NCBI GenBank assembly: GCA_012861695.1
Contig: JAAOOA010000127.1
Span: forward strand, 25,333,811 to 25,397,810
Direction of reading: 5' to 3'
Source: Trematomus loennbergii
Taxonomy: Eukaryota; Chordata; Actinopteri; Perciformes; Nototheniidae
DNA length: 64,000 nucleotides
Positions 1-11,960 of this stretch are shown here, one piece after another; the stretch's first letter is position 1, and each line of letters opens with the position of its first letter. The translations under genes and the position numbers were made by a program. The notes beneath the pieces were generated by a model, which saw only the letters and a program-made list of their open reading frames with translations, had not been told where the DNA came from and searched no databases.

Positions 1-117
1 CCTCATCTTCATTAGTGCCTGACCTCAAGTGTAATCACAGCATACCGTCGACACTTCTTAACAAAGCACATTGCAGTGTGCGAAAATACAGGTTTAATCT
101 AAGGCAGGTAGTAACCA

Positions 118-475
118 GAAATAATGGGGCCTTGTGCTCATTTTCAGGCTCATATTTGTATGTTGTGCCTCTACCGTGTCTACTGTTTACATGCTTTAAT
201 GTTCAAAAAGTGGTTTGATTTTCTCATACTGCCTGTGCTGCAGCGCCTCTTTTCACCCTCTGTCGGGAACAAGAGTGCAGTCTTCTCTGATTGATTAGCT
301 GGTCAGCTATGTTGTGATTGGTCCACCACTCAAGAGATGTCCCACCCTTAGCCTTACATGCGCAATGTGTTGGAGCGCTAGCCAATAGAGGTGCAAGTGT
401 AACATCGTGATGTCCTTATGTTCCGGAAGTAAACAAAGGAGTCCAATGGAGGCGCATGCTTCAGCAAAATGCCTT
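118..475 (+). repeat. Degraded TTAA-type MITE, family 2 (partial)
   Basis: This matches the other family-2 copies in the window (4412-5229, 51462-51672, and in reverse 9371-9777 and 60187-60536). It starts like the AGGGGCCTTATTATGC terminus in damaged form, then has the shared blocks TTCAAAAAG, CTCATACTGCCTGTGCTGCAG and GTCCAATGGAGGCG. The far terminus is not recognisable, so this is a truncated or diverged copy. No coding capacity is apparent. Confidence 0.7.
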
Positions 476-3400
476 TCCTCAGTGTTCACCACACTCCACA
501 CCACTCAAGTGAACAAGTGCCCTGTCATACAATTCATAATATGCGCTTGAAACTCTAGAGGAAGTTGGGTTTGAAGTTAGGAATGTGATTCATTTACCGT
601 ATTTACTTTTTTTGGTTTCCAAATGGAGCCCAACTCTAATACAGTCCATCATGCTGTCTCTGAACTATGTGGATCCCAGCTTGCCATAATACTTTCTCAA
701 ACCCCTTCACAGAATGATCACTAGCTCACCAGTGCCTCTCAGCCCTCTGCTCCAAGGGTCTTTCAAATTTGGCTTAAGTGAGAAAAGCTCACCTGAGCCT
801 GGCCCACTTAAGGTTGTTATATCTGAAGACTGCAGCTACAGCGATCTCTCCTCCTCCTCCATCATAATCTTCCCTCTGAACTCCAGACAGCGTTAACTCC
901 CCGCTGGAGCAGGTGATGAGTGGCAGTGTTAATGTTATGCTACGTAGACAACATGTTCCCAGGTTGTGTCACAAACACATGCTCGCAACATGTGCACAAC
1001 AACATAACACATGCGTTCGGTGTATGCATAACCAGGCACAGCTTACTGTATAGTCAATGAAAACAAAGCTGTGTGTTACTTTAAATCATACTGAATGATA
1101 GAACTCGTCAAGTGCAAGCACACATTCATAAACATACACATATTGGATGTAAACAAGTCTGTTAATCCTACCTTTAGCAGTTGCTCCCCAACTACAAACT
1201 GCATACATACATGTATAGCCTAATTTTAGGTTAGTGAGTACAACTACAGACTGCATAAACTATCAGGCAAATCTCTCCAGAGCTTCCCAAAGGAAAGAAA
1301 TAGATTAAAGAAGTGTAATCTCAGCCAGAGAGGAAGATATGACAGACTAGTCTAGACTGAAATGTCTCTTGCTTTCTCCTGATGTTTGGTATGAGAAGAT
1401 ATTATCAAGTGAGTACGGTAAATCTAATGTTTACTACTGAAATATCTCTCAAGCACAATGATATACCTACATTGCTGAAAAAAACGAATACAGGCGGCGG
1501 GCATGGCTGCTACTAGGTTGTGAGTGACAAAAATAAATCAGGGTTAGGGTTTAAAGCTTGCACACTGGACGCAGGTGTTTTTATTTCAACACCTTAATAA
1601 GCCTTATGGTTCCAGCTGAGCTGCTCAGATAACACAACAAAGTTCATGTACTAATAACATTGATGAAGGTAGAAGCTGTCCTGACAAAACTAATATGAGA
1701 GGGAGGGAGATGTCAAATATGCACGGCTTTCCACACTACCTGAAAATAAATCCAATCAGAAACAGAGAGTGAAAACACCTGTATGTGAGGACCGTTGGCT
1801 TTCAACTGAAACCTTTCCAAAAGCATTGTGGCACATAGTTATGGAAACCACTTTGAAACATGACTCATGAGGTGTTTAAAAGCATTAACAGCAACACGAC
1901 TTCCATTTAAAAGATCTGGACAGAGTGCGATATAAGCTAATCATAGGGCGGCAAACCGTGTCAGCAAAACTATGACAGTAAGCCTTAATGTTTCACCGTA
2001 AAACATACTAGGTGGTGGGATCACACAGGAAGTGATATTAGTAGACCACTCATATCATAATAAGGCTTCCCAAACGTTTGTGGCCAGTCCAATCTCCCAG
2101 CATTAAGGCAGCAACATTCCCACAACCTCAGAGATTAACTTGTTATGTCATTATATTAATTTGAGAATGGTATGTTACTGTATACGTTAAGAAACATGAG
2201 GGAGACCTCACATGGCATTATACAAAAGCTGATATACATAACTTGTCCCCAAATAAAAGTCTCGCAAATCTAGATCTGTAGATGTGATACAAAACACACA
2301 AAATGCATATTATTGACAATGTATGAGACCATTTAACACGAGCCTATTCAGGTATAAGTCTATGAAATAATAATAAAAATAACTGTAGCTGAATAATCAG
2401 CAGGATTTCAGCCAAGGCACAAACTTAAATGCAAAAACCCAAACCCCCTTCTTTATTTCGTTCTCTTTTCCTGGGTCTTAAAAAGTGCCCTTTTAGAATG
2501 TGCAAATTAGCATGTATTAGCATTTAGGATTGTTGTTTATTTATTTAAACCTGTTCAGTATTTTACTGAATCATACTGCCATTTACAAGAAGAGCAAACA
2601 TAATTTGGATGGCCAACCAAGATGGGAGTGCAAGACTCTGACCAGAATACTAATGATAGAGACATGGTGAGGAAAAGATTTAGAAGCACTTTCTATCACA
2701 TAAAAAACCCTGACTGCTTGAACCCCGTTCAAATTAACATACACAGTGACAGTTGTTCAGGGCCGCTATCAGCCTGATAGCATCTTTTACATATGTGGCA
2801 TTTCAATTTTTTGCTGAATATCAACTTGCATTAAAGAATGTCTTTCTGTAAGGATGGTTAGGTCATTTTATATTTTTTACAGCACCACTTTGTAATGTAC
2901 AAACCATCAGGATTAACCAGTTCAGCACTTTTGAAATCCTATTAACAACAAATTAAAGGCTTGCTTTGATCACTTTATAGTGTCAGAAAAATATTTTAGT
3001 GATATTTAAACAAAATATGAAAATGCTTGTTGATATTCTTTATGCCATCTTGTTGTCTGCATGTGCATTGTTGTTTAAATACTATACTACAAGCTCAGCT
3101 GCTTACTAACAAGCTAATACACATGCTTATTTGACCGTGAAAGTGAAAACACACATTCAGTCAGTAACATACAACCCTCACACTCTTTTGTTTAATGTTA
3201 AAAGCTATCCAATTAACAATATAATTGACTTGGTGCCTCATTGTACTGACTGTGCTAAATGTGTTTTTTCTCGTGTTCTACATCTGATTGTTTACCAGCA
3301 AATGACAATTGTGACATAGCATTGACATGTTATATCAGTTGAAACATATATTGACTTTATATTTAATAGATGCAAGTAACCCCCCCTTCTTTCTCCTGCT

Positions 3401-4407
3401 GCGTTGCTCCAAAAATAGAGCTCTGGGTGCATCATCCATGCTAATTAAAACTATTGGCAGCTTGCTTTAGCCTATGTTTTCACTCCTTACTGACGCTGAT
3501 CAGAGTGGAGACTTTAGTACAGTCAGGACTGGGAACTGATCCAGCAGCAATGTTTGTGGAAGAGGCACCTCTCACCCAGCTGTGCTTATGTAATATACTT
3601 GGTCTTTTGAGGCCTGAAATTATCTAAAATAAATACTATTTTCATGGTTTGATTATAGCTTATTTTAGCACGTTTCCAAGCAAGCTGTGAGTCTTACAGC
3701 TTTTGAAATATTAGTCACAAAGCAGGTTTTTGACAGAAGCTTGTGTTCCAGGGCATCAGAGTAACAAACAAGCCGGGGGGCGATGGAGAGGTCTCAATTA
3801 GATATTATTTTTAATTCACCTCCTAATGTGAGAATGTGCATGTGTGCAGGGGGTAGGACCAATTTCCAAATTGAAAAGTGTTGTTAACCAGCCAAAAATG
3901 CAATATTGTAATAAAGCCTGTTTATAAGTCATCACCATGCTGACTCACTGACATTTAACATTTTCAAAAGGCTGTATGCACATACATCCTACATACAGAT
4001 GGTCTCAGTTTTCTTCACACGTAGAAGCCCACGTATTGTCTAAAATAGATGACCTGTTGGGACTATGAAAAATGTTCTGAACCACATATTGATACATGAT
4101 CAATTGGCTCATTGTATTGCCTACAAGGGTGTGAATTTCACCAGCATGCACATTCACAAATCCAAGAATTTGTCTCTGATGTCTTGTCCCACGCTTCTTG
4201 AGTAATTCATGGCAGGCTAGGCGGAAAATATTAATGAAAAAAATATATCAAGATAAATAGTATGATCACTGTCAACTACTCGGCCAAACTTTTCATTGTT
4301 GTGAGCAGGAAGTTAACCAAGAATAGTAGCATGTTTTTGTCGGCAGTTTGCTATTTTGAGACACCCAGAGGAAAACTGAGATTTACCATAAACATCAAGA
4401 AGTTCTT
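476..4407. other. Non-coding stretch, nothing recognised
   Basis: About 3.9 kb of AT-rich sequence. Open frames are 62 codons or shorter and lack domain-like composition or convincing splice-flanked structure. There is a short C-run near 3379 and a G-run near 3775. I see no transposon termini, RNA gene or regulatory element I could defend. Confidence 0.55.
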
Positions 4408-4411
4408 TTGA

Positions 4412-5229
4412 AGGGGACATATTATGCTTATTTCAGTGTTCATATTTGTATTGTGTGATTCTTCTACGACATATTTACATGTTTTAATGTTCAAAAAGGT
4501 ATTTATTTTTCTCATACTGCCTGTGCTGCAGCACCTCTTTTTACCATCGGTCTGAAACCAGAGCCCAGTCTGCTCTGATTGGTTAGCTGGCCGGCTCTGT
4601 TGTGATTGGTCAAAAGCTTAGAGATGTCCCACCTTTTAGCATTACTTACAATGTTATTATATAGTAATGTCCTTAAAGGTGGGGTAGGTAATTTTGGAGA
4701 AACCAGCTCGAGTGCGCTAGAATTTGAAAATACACAACCGGAAAAAATCTGCCACTTCCTTACAGAGCCCCTCCTCCAACACACACGACCAATGAGGGCA
4801 CGAGATAAGTTTGTGCACAGATGGAAGGCTGACAGGCAGGTAGGCCATCCAGTTATTTTAGCCGGGCCGGCTCAGATGATTGGTCGTGATTTTTACACTA
4901 CGGCTTCCACAGATGACATTTTGTTATGGATTTTTTGTCAAAGCACTTAAGATATTCATTGCTATCGGGATGTTAAGAGCATTCCATGGAATATAACAAA
5001 ACGTGTATCTCGAGCCGGTTTCTCAAACTTACCTACCCCGCCTTTAAGTTACGAAAATAATCAAAGGAGTCCAATGGAGGCGTTTCAGGCAGGGGGGGAG
5101 TGTGTGGGAGAGAAACTCCCTCTTGAGGGAACTTTGGGATTTTAGTCTTTGCAGACCATTTACATGCACAAAAACCTATATAACACACAACAAGAAAGGG
5201 AACATCCCAAAAAGCATAATAAGGCCCCT
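4412..5229 (+). mobile_element. TTAA-type MITE family 2, host of a nested MITE
   Basis: The left end AGGGGACATATTATGC and right end GCATAATAAGGCCCCT form a terminal inverted repeat. The right flank is TTAA (5230-5233) and the left flank is TTGA (4408-4411), probably a TTAA duplication with one change. TTAA duplication points to the piggyBac or Kolobok superfamilies; I cannot tell which. Without the internal insert at 4678-5043 it would be about 450 bp. It encodes no transposase, so it would depend on an autonomous relative. Confidence 0.85.
4678..5043 (+). mobile_element. TTAA-type MITE family 3, nested in family 2
   Basis: A complete 366-bp element with ends AGGTGGGGTAGGTAA and TTACCTACCCCGCCT. 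It is flanked exactly by TTAA at 4674-4677 and 5044-5047. It interrupts the family-2 copy at 4412-5229, so it inserted later. The open frames across it (4606-4950 plus, 4512-4784 minus) follow transposon sequence and are not genes. Confidence 0.92.
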
Positions 5230-5233
5230 TTAA

Positions 5234-7440
5234 TATTTAGTATTAACAACTGTGCAGTTTAAACATAACATAGCAGCTAAAACCCCAACACAATCTCTTC
5301 ACCCTGGAAAAACATTTGGGATTTGACCTACTCCTCGAATTTTGGAGGTGTATCTTGCTATGTGTGACAGAAATCAAGAGAATCTGTCTAGCTTCAAAGT
5401 ATAGTTTTATTTGGGAGTTTGAGAAGTACAAACAGTTTCAACAGAACTAATAGGTGGGACAATAAGGGCTTTGTAAATTAAGATTAAATGGTGATTTAAC
5501 ATAGTAAAGCTGCCACCCTGTGATTAGGAAGAATACAATTCTGAGTAGAGCTGTACAAAATGTAGGGTTCTCACTCCTCATATCACTCTCTCCACATAAC
5601 AATTCATGTTGGAAGCAATTTCACTCGGCTCTGGTTAAGTGCCAACAACTGACGCAGAAGGATGAAAGCTGATACTTCCTTTTCCCAGCATAACTATAAT
5701 GAACAGGAGCAGTGTTGTTAGAGTAGTGCCTCCATTTTGAAAGGTGTAAATACATTACAGGAAGTAAAGCTGTATATTATGCATGTCAGTCAAAGAGCAT
5801 TTTAAAGAAATGCTATCCAGATGATCAATAAAACCATCACTGTGTTGTGTCACAGTAATTACAGTTAGCAAGGCATTTATTTGTAATCATGGGCCAGACT
5901 TGATTGACGAGTGATTGAATTAGACTTTCCTGAATTAGATTAGACCTAATCATCAGGCCACATGTGGAAACAGGCTCGCCCACGTTGTACAGTTCTTCAA
6001 TGTAAAAATTATTATTTGTTGGGATGTGCATTTGCTTTTGCCATGGTACGCTTTCAAAGCAAACTAAAAAGTACATTGCAAAAGATTGCATTGATCTGCA
6101 ATATCGGGCAAGTGACCTAAACTAAATGATCATTAAAACATGAAAACATAATGCTGCAGTGCAGTGGCAAAAGCCATAATTTCCCTCAATTGGCTCTAAT
6201 ATGATCAGAGATTGTGCACTTGTCACAAACCATCTAACAGGAGTCTAGCCAGTGGTTTATTTTTTAACCTGTTCAACCCTGAGCCTGTTTTTCAGGTCTC
6301 AGGCTCGAAAATTACATTCCCAGAACAAATTACCATATCTTCCCTTCTAAAATGGTTAAATTAATAATCTTTGTTCTCAAAGTAACGATAAACCTGTCAG
6401 TTGGATGTAGAAAAGTCAGAATCAATATAGATGTTTTTATTTTAAAGAAAATTCAGATTGAACATAGTAAAAAACTGTAAATTACGTTGGGGGGCCCCTG
6501 GGTGCTTAAGCTTAAGAGTGCTTAAGAGGTGCTTAAGAGGTTAACCTCAGTATAACAGTATAATTCCAATTCATAAGCCCTATTTTATTTAATGAACAAC
6601 AACAGTCTTGCTCTTTAAAATAATTGTCAGAGACAATTTATCCTAAATGAAACTGGGGGCAACAGAGGAAGCATGTGATATGATTTTGTTGAACAACAGG
6701 ATGCACAAAAGGTCAGGGTTTAATCCTTTTCTAGGACAGTCACATACAATTATCCCTATTGTGTTGGTCTAGCAAGAGATGGAAATACGGATTATAAAAG
6801 CTGTTCCTGAATTATTTATTCATTTTCCAATTTATACCATTTAGCTAAGTCGGCCGGAAAAACCAGACGGGGGAAATGAACAAATATTGCTCTCTCATCC
6901 TACTGAGCAACTGCTGAGTAAGGTCCTCGCCCTACAACTGCTGCAGACTTCAGCTTTGACAAATCCCAAATGTGAGTGCATGTGAATATACGGGAGGAAC
7001 AGGGCGATCATTCCAGAAAAGGTCTCATTTGTTGAAATTCAGATATGTTTTAGTGTTAGTTAGGGTGATGTGTACATGATGTGAAAGACTGCTTATATTT
7101 TCTGTCTCGTAAAAGGAGCACATACATATGCCACAGAATGATAGGAGATGGATATCATCAGTCTCAGACATAGATCATATGATTTCAGGGAACGAATGTC
7201 CTAGGTTGGTATATAGAAACACTAGTTAGTAAAAGTAATTTCATCAATCAATTTTTAAAAACCCGCCAAAAAAACTCTCTTTAAGTAAATTCTGTTTTTG
7301 AGTTCCGGTATACTGTAATCCTGGTATTTAGAATCAACATCTTTCAAAATATAGAGTTTTAATTTATTGTCCTGCTTGATTTATTAACAACCAAACAAAA
7401 AATACATCGCTTTTCAGGCTTAAACTGTTTTGTCGGAGAA
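5234..7440. other. Non-coding stretch, nothing recognised
   Basis: About 2.2 kb, AT-rich. The longest open frame is 84 codons on the minus strand (5837-6091) and shows no recognisable motif. A small direct repeat of AAGAGGTGCTTAAGAG type lies near 6508-6540. No RNA gene or element boundary was identified. Confidence 0.5.
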
Positions 7441-7445
7441 CAGTC

Positions 7446-7496
7446 TGCAATGGAGTTCCTCAGGGTTATATTCTTGGTCCTCCATTGTTTTTTAAT
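7446..7496 (+). pseudogene. Retrotransposon reverse-transcriptase fragment
   Basis: In the frame starting at 7446 the translation reads CNGVPQGYILGPPLFFN. This matches the conserved non-LTR reverse-transcriptase block G-V-P-Q-G-S-I-L-G-P-L-L-F, in the palm region of the polymerase. Only about 17 residues are recognisable, and the flanks show no continuing frame. It is a dead LINE relic. The clade cannot be assigned from so short a piece. Confidence 0.6.
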
Positions 7497-7721
7497 CCGC
7501 ATTGGTAAAAATGTCCCTTATTTTCTTCCTAACTGCCATTGATAATAGGGATCCATTAAAGTATATGAAAGCCTAAGACCATTGTTTACCTTAGGAATGT
7601 ATTATCCAGTTAAACCCTGCTCCTGAATCACTAATAGCTCAGCTACCTAAGAATTTCAGCAAACTAATCACATTACCAAAAGCCCACAACAGTAAGGTTT
7701 GCATTTTCATTTCCCCCTTAA

Positions 7722-8176
7722 AGTGGACCTATCATGCTATATTTGAATAATATAGTGTGTTTTTTACAAAATACCAAACAGATCATGCATTTTAACCATG
7801 CTTCATTTTGCTCAATTTGACAATTTCTAGCTCTGTTTTAGCAAGGGCAGATTCAGTGAGAACAGCACCATCTACTGGCCTGGCATATGTACTACAGCGT
7901 CTCCAGTGCTTTCGAACGGCAATGGCCGTGGCTGTCTCCTCCTGATTGGTGGAGTTGGCCCAATAGCCGTAGCGCCACCGTCCTGACGTCAGGACAGTGT
8001 TCAAATCTGGATCAGTTTTTATCAGATCCGTTGCAGCCCCTTTTTTAGAGATTTGGGTATGGAGGAAAATAGAGAGGGTTGTGTTTTCTGACACTTGGTG
8101 AGTTCCCTGGAACACCGGGGACACATATTCATGTATAAAAGACGTGCAAAAGTGCATTTTGCATGATAGGTCCCCT
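7722..8176 (+). mobile_element. TTAA-type MITE family 1, copy A
   Basis: A 455-bp element with ends AGTGGACCTATCATGC and GCATGATAGGTCCCCT, flanked by TTAA at 7718-7721 and 8177-8180. It is closely similar to copies B (20077-20562) and C (47431-49505) but lacks about 40 bp near its left end. The minus-strand open frame at 7792-8157 recurs in copy B because the copies are young; it has no domain I recognise. Near the centre is TGACGTCA (7984-7991) within an imperfect palindrome. Confidence 0.93.
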
Positions 8177-8180
8177 TTAA

Positions 8181-9366
8181 GTAAAATATAGTATACAAAA
8201 CTGCACTGCCTTAGTTTGGATGAGAAATGTGTAGTACTTCTGTGGCCTCACCTAGAAACCTTCCACAATATCTAATCTGCTCATCAATTCAATTCAATTC
8301 AAAACCTCATGAATTTTAAAGACCGTCTTTGTGACAAGCGTTTTACATTAAGTTTTGTATTAACATTGTGTTAGAAGGAGAGGAGCTGATTCAACTGTTA
8401 AGCAGAATAAGCTTTAATATAATTCAGTCACAAAATAATTATCCTCCTTCTTCTTGTAGCTTTTTAGCTGAGAGTTATAGGGAAGAAGGTAGATTCATCC
8501 GGATTTTGGATTCATTTGAAGTGATTAGCTAATCCTTCATCCCTTTTAGGTGGTGGACGGCCAGAAGTGTATTTAACTTGAATTGAATTTACTTGAAACA
8601 CTCGTGGTGAGAGTTAACGAGATTTTTGTTCAATAGTTTTGACTTGGTATAAACAATAGGATAATGTGCTACATGTTAAATTGGGTCTAGCAAGAAACAA
8701 CTGTGGGATGATAAGCTCATATCCACAACACTTTACAATGCTTGCCCACCACTATGAACACCATTAACTGTGAATTGCTGTGACACATTTGCCAACTTCA
8801 TTTCATGCATCATGGTAAATCATGACACCACATCAGTAATACCCATCATTCTCTCTAACGGCCTTGAGAATAATTGCCTTGGAGGTTAAGCACAAGTGAG
8901 TAGTTAACTTCTCATTTGGCGATGGGCAGTATCAGTGCTGTGGATGCAGGAGCATTCATGGGCACTGTGTATAACTGTGAGTCACCCTCCGATGCAAGTC
9001 ACCCACTGCATGGCAAGCTTTTACTGCAGCAGAGTACGGTATAAATGACTCAAGCTAGCCACACACTAAGGCACATCCTTTGTCTGTATGTGTGCCTGAG
9101 GCAGACTGAGAGGGAAAGAGGAAGACATCACTTAATAATTACAAAACAAATCTGCTCATTTAGTAGAATACCTCTCATAGACATAACCTCTACATGTATA
9201 AGTGATGTATTCAAGGATATATTCTTGATTCCACCTTTCATTTGAATTGAAACCCTCATGAAATCTTTATTTAGCTAAATCAGATAAATGTTTATTTAAA
9301 ACCCTTAAACAAAACGTTATATTGCATTAAGCATGTTCAGCCTGGCTGTAGAAACTAGGATCAGAT
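8181..9366. other. Non-coding stretch
   Basis: About 1.2 kb. There is a short run of CAATT units near 8285-8301, followed by sequence that could be an old retroposon tail. No convincing gene or boundary. Confidence 0.5.
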
Positions 9367-9370
9367 TCAA

Positions 9371-9777
9371 AGGGACCCTATTATGCTTTTTGGGGTTTTC
9401 CCTTTCTTGTAGTGAGTGGCTAAAATCCCAAAGTTCCCTCCAGAGGGAGTTTCTCTCCCCCCCTCCTAATTGAAACACCTCCATTTACTCCTTTGTTTAC
9501 TTCTGCAACATAGTGACATCACTATCTAAAACTAGTTCTTCTCTTGTTTAGCGCTTTAACACATTGTAGGTGATCCCAAAGCGGCTCACCAATCACACCA
9601 GAGTTAACCAATCAGAGCAGACTGGCCTCTGGTTTGATGGTGAAAAGAGGTGCTGAGGCTCAAGCAGTTTGAGAAAAATGAAGCCGTTTTTGAACAGCAT
9701 GTAAACATATCACAGTAGAGGCACAAAAGTATTAAGTACTATCATTATGCAACCTGAAAATATCCATACTAGGGCCT
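9371..9777 (-). mobile_element. TTAA-type MITE family 2, reverse copy
   Basis: Begins AGGGACCCTATTATGC directly after TCAA (a TTAA with one change). It continues with the family blocks GGGGTTTTCCCTTTC and AGAGGGAGTTTCTCTCCC, and ends in a degraded terminus near 9777. It lies in the opposite orientation to the copy at 4412-5229. Non-coding. Confidence 0.82.
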
Positions 9778-9779
9778 GT

Positions 9780-11513
9780 TTAGTCAATATAAGCAAAGAC
9801 TAGATATGTGATACACTGAGACACACACTTTCAATGCACTGCATTAAATCCAATCAGCTTGAATATATGTTTCAAAATTAACTCTGCCAATGATCCAAAA
9901 ACTCTTTAATCCGAACTTGAACCTCTGTGGCTGCACCTGCAGTTTAATATGCATCAGAGTATCAGCAGTCATTGCCTAAGTGCTGGAAAGGAATTACAAA
10001 TGAAACAGAAGGAGAGGGTCTACCCAAGGTGGGGTAATTAGATTTATCTTTTATTATTCTTCCATCCTCCGGTGTTATCATGGTTTCTTCTCCAAAATGG
10101 GAAATTAGATAAATATTGATGTCCTTTACAGGAAATGCATGCAAGCATGTGTGAGATGCAGTACGTCTATTACTTTTTCCATAGGGAGAGCGTGTAAACT
10201 GACCCCCTACGAAATGCCTCAGAATAAGTTTCCATGCCTTAAGGCTTTCTCTCTTTCTCTGTCTCTTTTGTCCTCTTCCGTGTGGCATCCTGTCAATCCT
10301 GCATTGCTTCATCCTGTCTCCTTTGCTTCCCTCCTACATCACCTTCCACTAGCCCCTCTCTCCTATTCTCTTCATTGCTTTCAGTAACAGCATTAGCGTC
10401 CCTCCTCTCTTTCTCTATCCCTCTTGTGTTCCAACATCTCTCACTCTCTCCTCTCCAACAATCTCTCTTTGCTCCCGTCCCTGTAGAGTTCACAGAGACA
10501 AGAGAGGGAGATGAACACAGAATGAATAACAAGACAGCAGTAGAGATAAAAGGAAGGAAGCTCATCCAGAATGCAGAGGGGACCAAAATAGCAACATCAA
10601 TTGTACCTCATGCTAGCAGCTGACAAAGTGAAAAAAAGGTATTTTATTAACATGATATATTCCTAAGGATAAGATTGATAAATATAGAACAAATTATTAA
10701 AATAATTCAACATATTTCTCTTCATGCATCCACGTGATCTAAAAGTCAGCCATCTCACTGTCTAATGATCTCTTTAGAAGTCAGAGCTGTTCTCAAAAGG
10801 CCCCATCAGGTAATCAGACACATCAACATGAAGGGAAGTTGCAATTTCTTACCCCCCCCCTCTCTTTAGCTGAGGAGCTATCTGCAAGAATATGTGTGCA
10901 GACAGGCATACAAAGACATATAAGTCCCACCTTGTTTCATCACACCTACATCGAGTACACACACATTCTGTTCAAGTCACACATTATTTTGCTCTCCTCC
11001 ACAGAAAGTTAAGCATGATAAATCCAGCCGTTCCTATTATGCTTGCACCTACAGAATTATGATGTACCTAGGTACAGTATTATAACCTCCCTGTCAGTGT
11101 TTACAAATGGCCAAAACAAACAGCATCACTGTCATGTAGTAGACCATGCAAAGTTGTCTCTGAGGGATAGGAGCTGAAAATAACAGCAGATCAATAGCAA
11201 ATACCAAGTGGAGCAGTTTTCCCTCCAGCCTCTGAAAGCACGAGCAACACTGCTGGTGTCGACACACATTTCTGTTCCCTGTATGTCCCTGCACTCTCTC
11301 ACACAACCCCAGCCAGCCCTTCCTCATTTCCCCCCCTCTCTCCATGTCCTAAATAGCTTGCTCTGCTTCATTTAACTGCTCCACTATCCCATAATGTGTA
11401 CTGCTTGCACCTGTCAATATGTTATGAGCAGCAAATCAGGTAGGAAGTGCAAGAAAAGGAGACATATATAAAAAAGAGAGTGAGCGAAGGAGAGAGAAGG
11501 AACACATCCTTAC
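9780..11513. other. Non-coding stretch with a pyrimidine-rich tract
   Basis: Positions 10240-10480 are strongly C/T-rich on the plus strand, giving several overlapping low-complexity frames that I do not accept as genes. A short C-run lies near 10851-10860. The rest is AT-rich and without recognised features. Confidence 0.5.
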
Positions 11514-11960
11514 CAGCGCTGAAACGAAGGAAATCCAGAAATTGCTTGCTTCATTCCACGGAGGCTGCTCATTAAATCCAAGATACTGGGGAAATGATTG
11601 AAGATTCCATTGAGATGCTGCCTCGAGAGGAGGGAAATGAGATTCTTTAATAGCAGGATTTTAGAGTGTTGTTAAAAAAGTCTGGTAAATATGCAGAAGG
11701 AGAAGGATCTGATATCCAAGTCCAGAGCACTTTAGGAGTCCTTACAGTCAGCTGCGAAGCCACACGTGTACACTCACTGACACATGCGGTTCACACTGCA
11801 AGCCACACACATACGCACACACACATAGGGAGGATATATCCTCTGTGAGAGTCAGCTTGGCTGAACGGAGGGATGGAGACAGAGAGGAAGAGACACACCG
11901 CGGTATGGAGGGGATCTGGAGAAGGGTAAGGTGGAGGGAGGAGCCGCAGTATGAGAGATT
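11514..11960 (-). other. Candidate 5' exon of an unknown minus-strand gene
   Basis: Read on the minus strand, a CT-rich leader runs from about 11960 to a good splice donor, CGCTG|GTAAGG, whose exon side ends at 11514. A 12-codon upstream frame (11611-11573) ends in TAATG, its stop overlapping the next ATG at 11572. That second frame stays open for 19 codons (MSSLRGMKQAISGFPSFQR) and runs into the donor. This resembles a first exon with a long 5' UTR. No product is recognised, no downstream exon could be located, and a donor-like site can occur by chance. Confidence 0.25.

Noticed and set aside
4512..4950. Overlapping 90- and 114-codon frames
   Set aside because: They cross the boundary between two nested MITEs, including both terminal repeats.
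7792..8157. 121-codon minus-strand frame, with a 117-codon near-copy at 20190-20543
   Set aside because: Both lie wholly inside family-1 MITEs. Similarity reflects element copies, and no protein domain is visible.
10139..10623. Several 80-116-codon Ser/Leu- or Arg/Glu-rich frames
   Set aside because: Low-complexity pyrimidine/purine tract with frames open on both strands.
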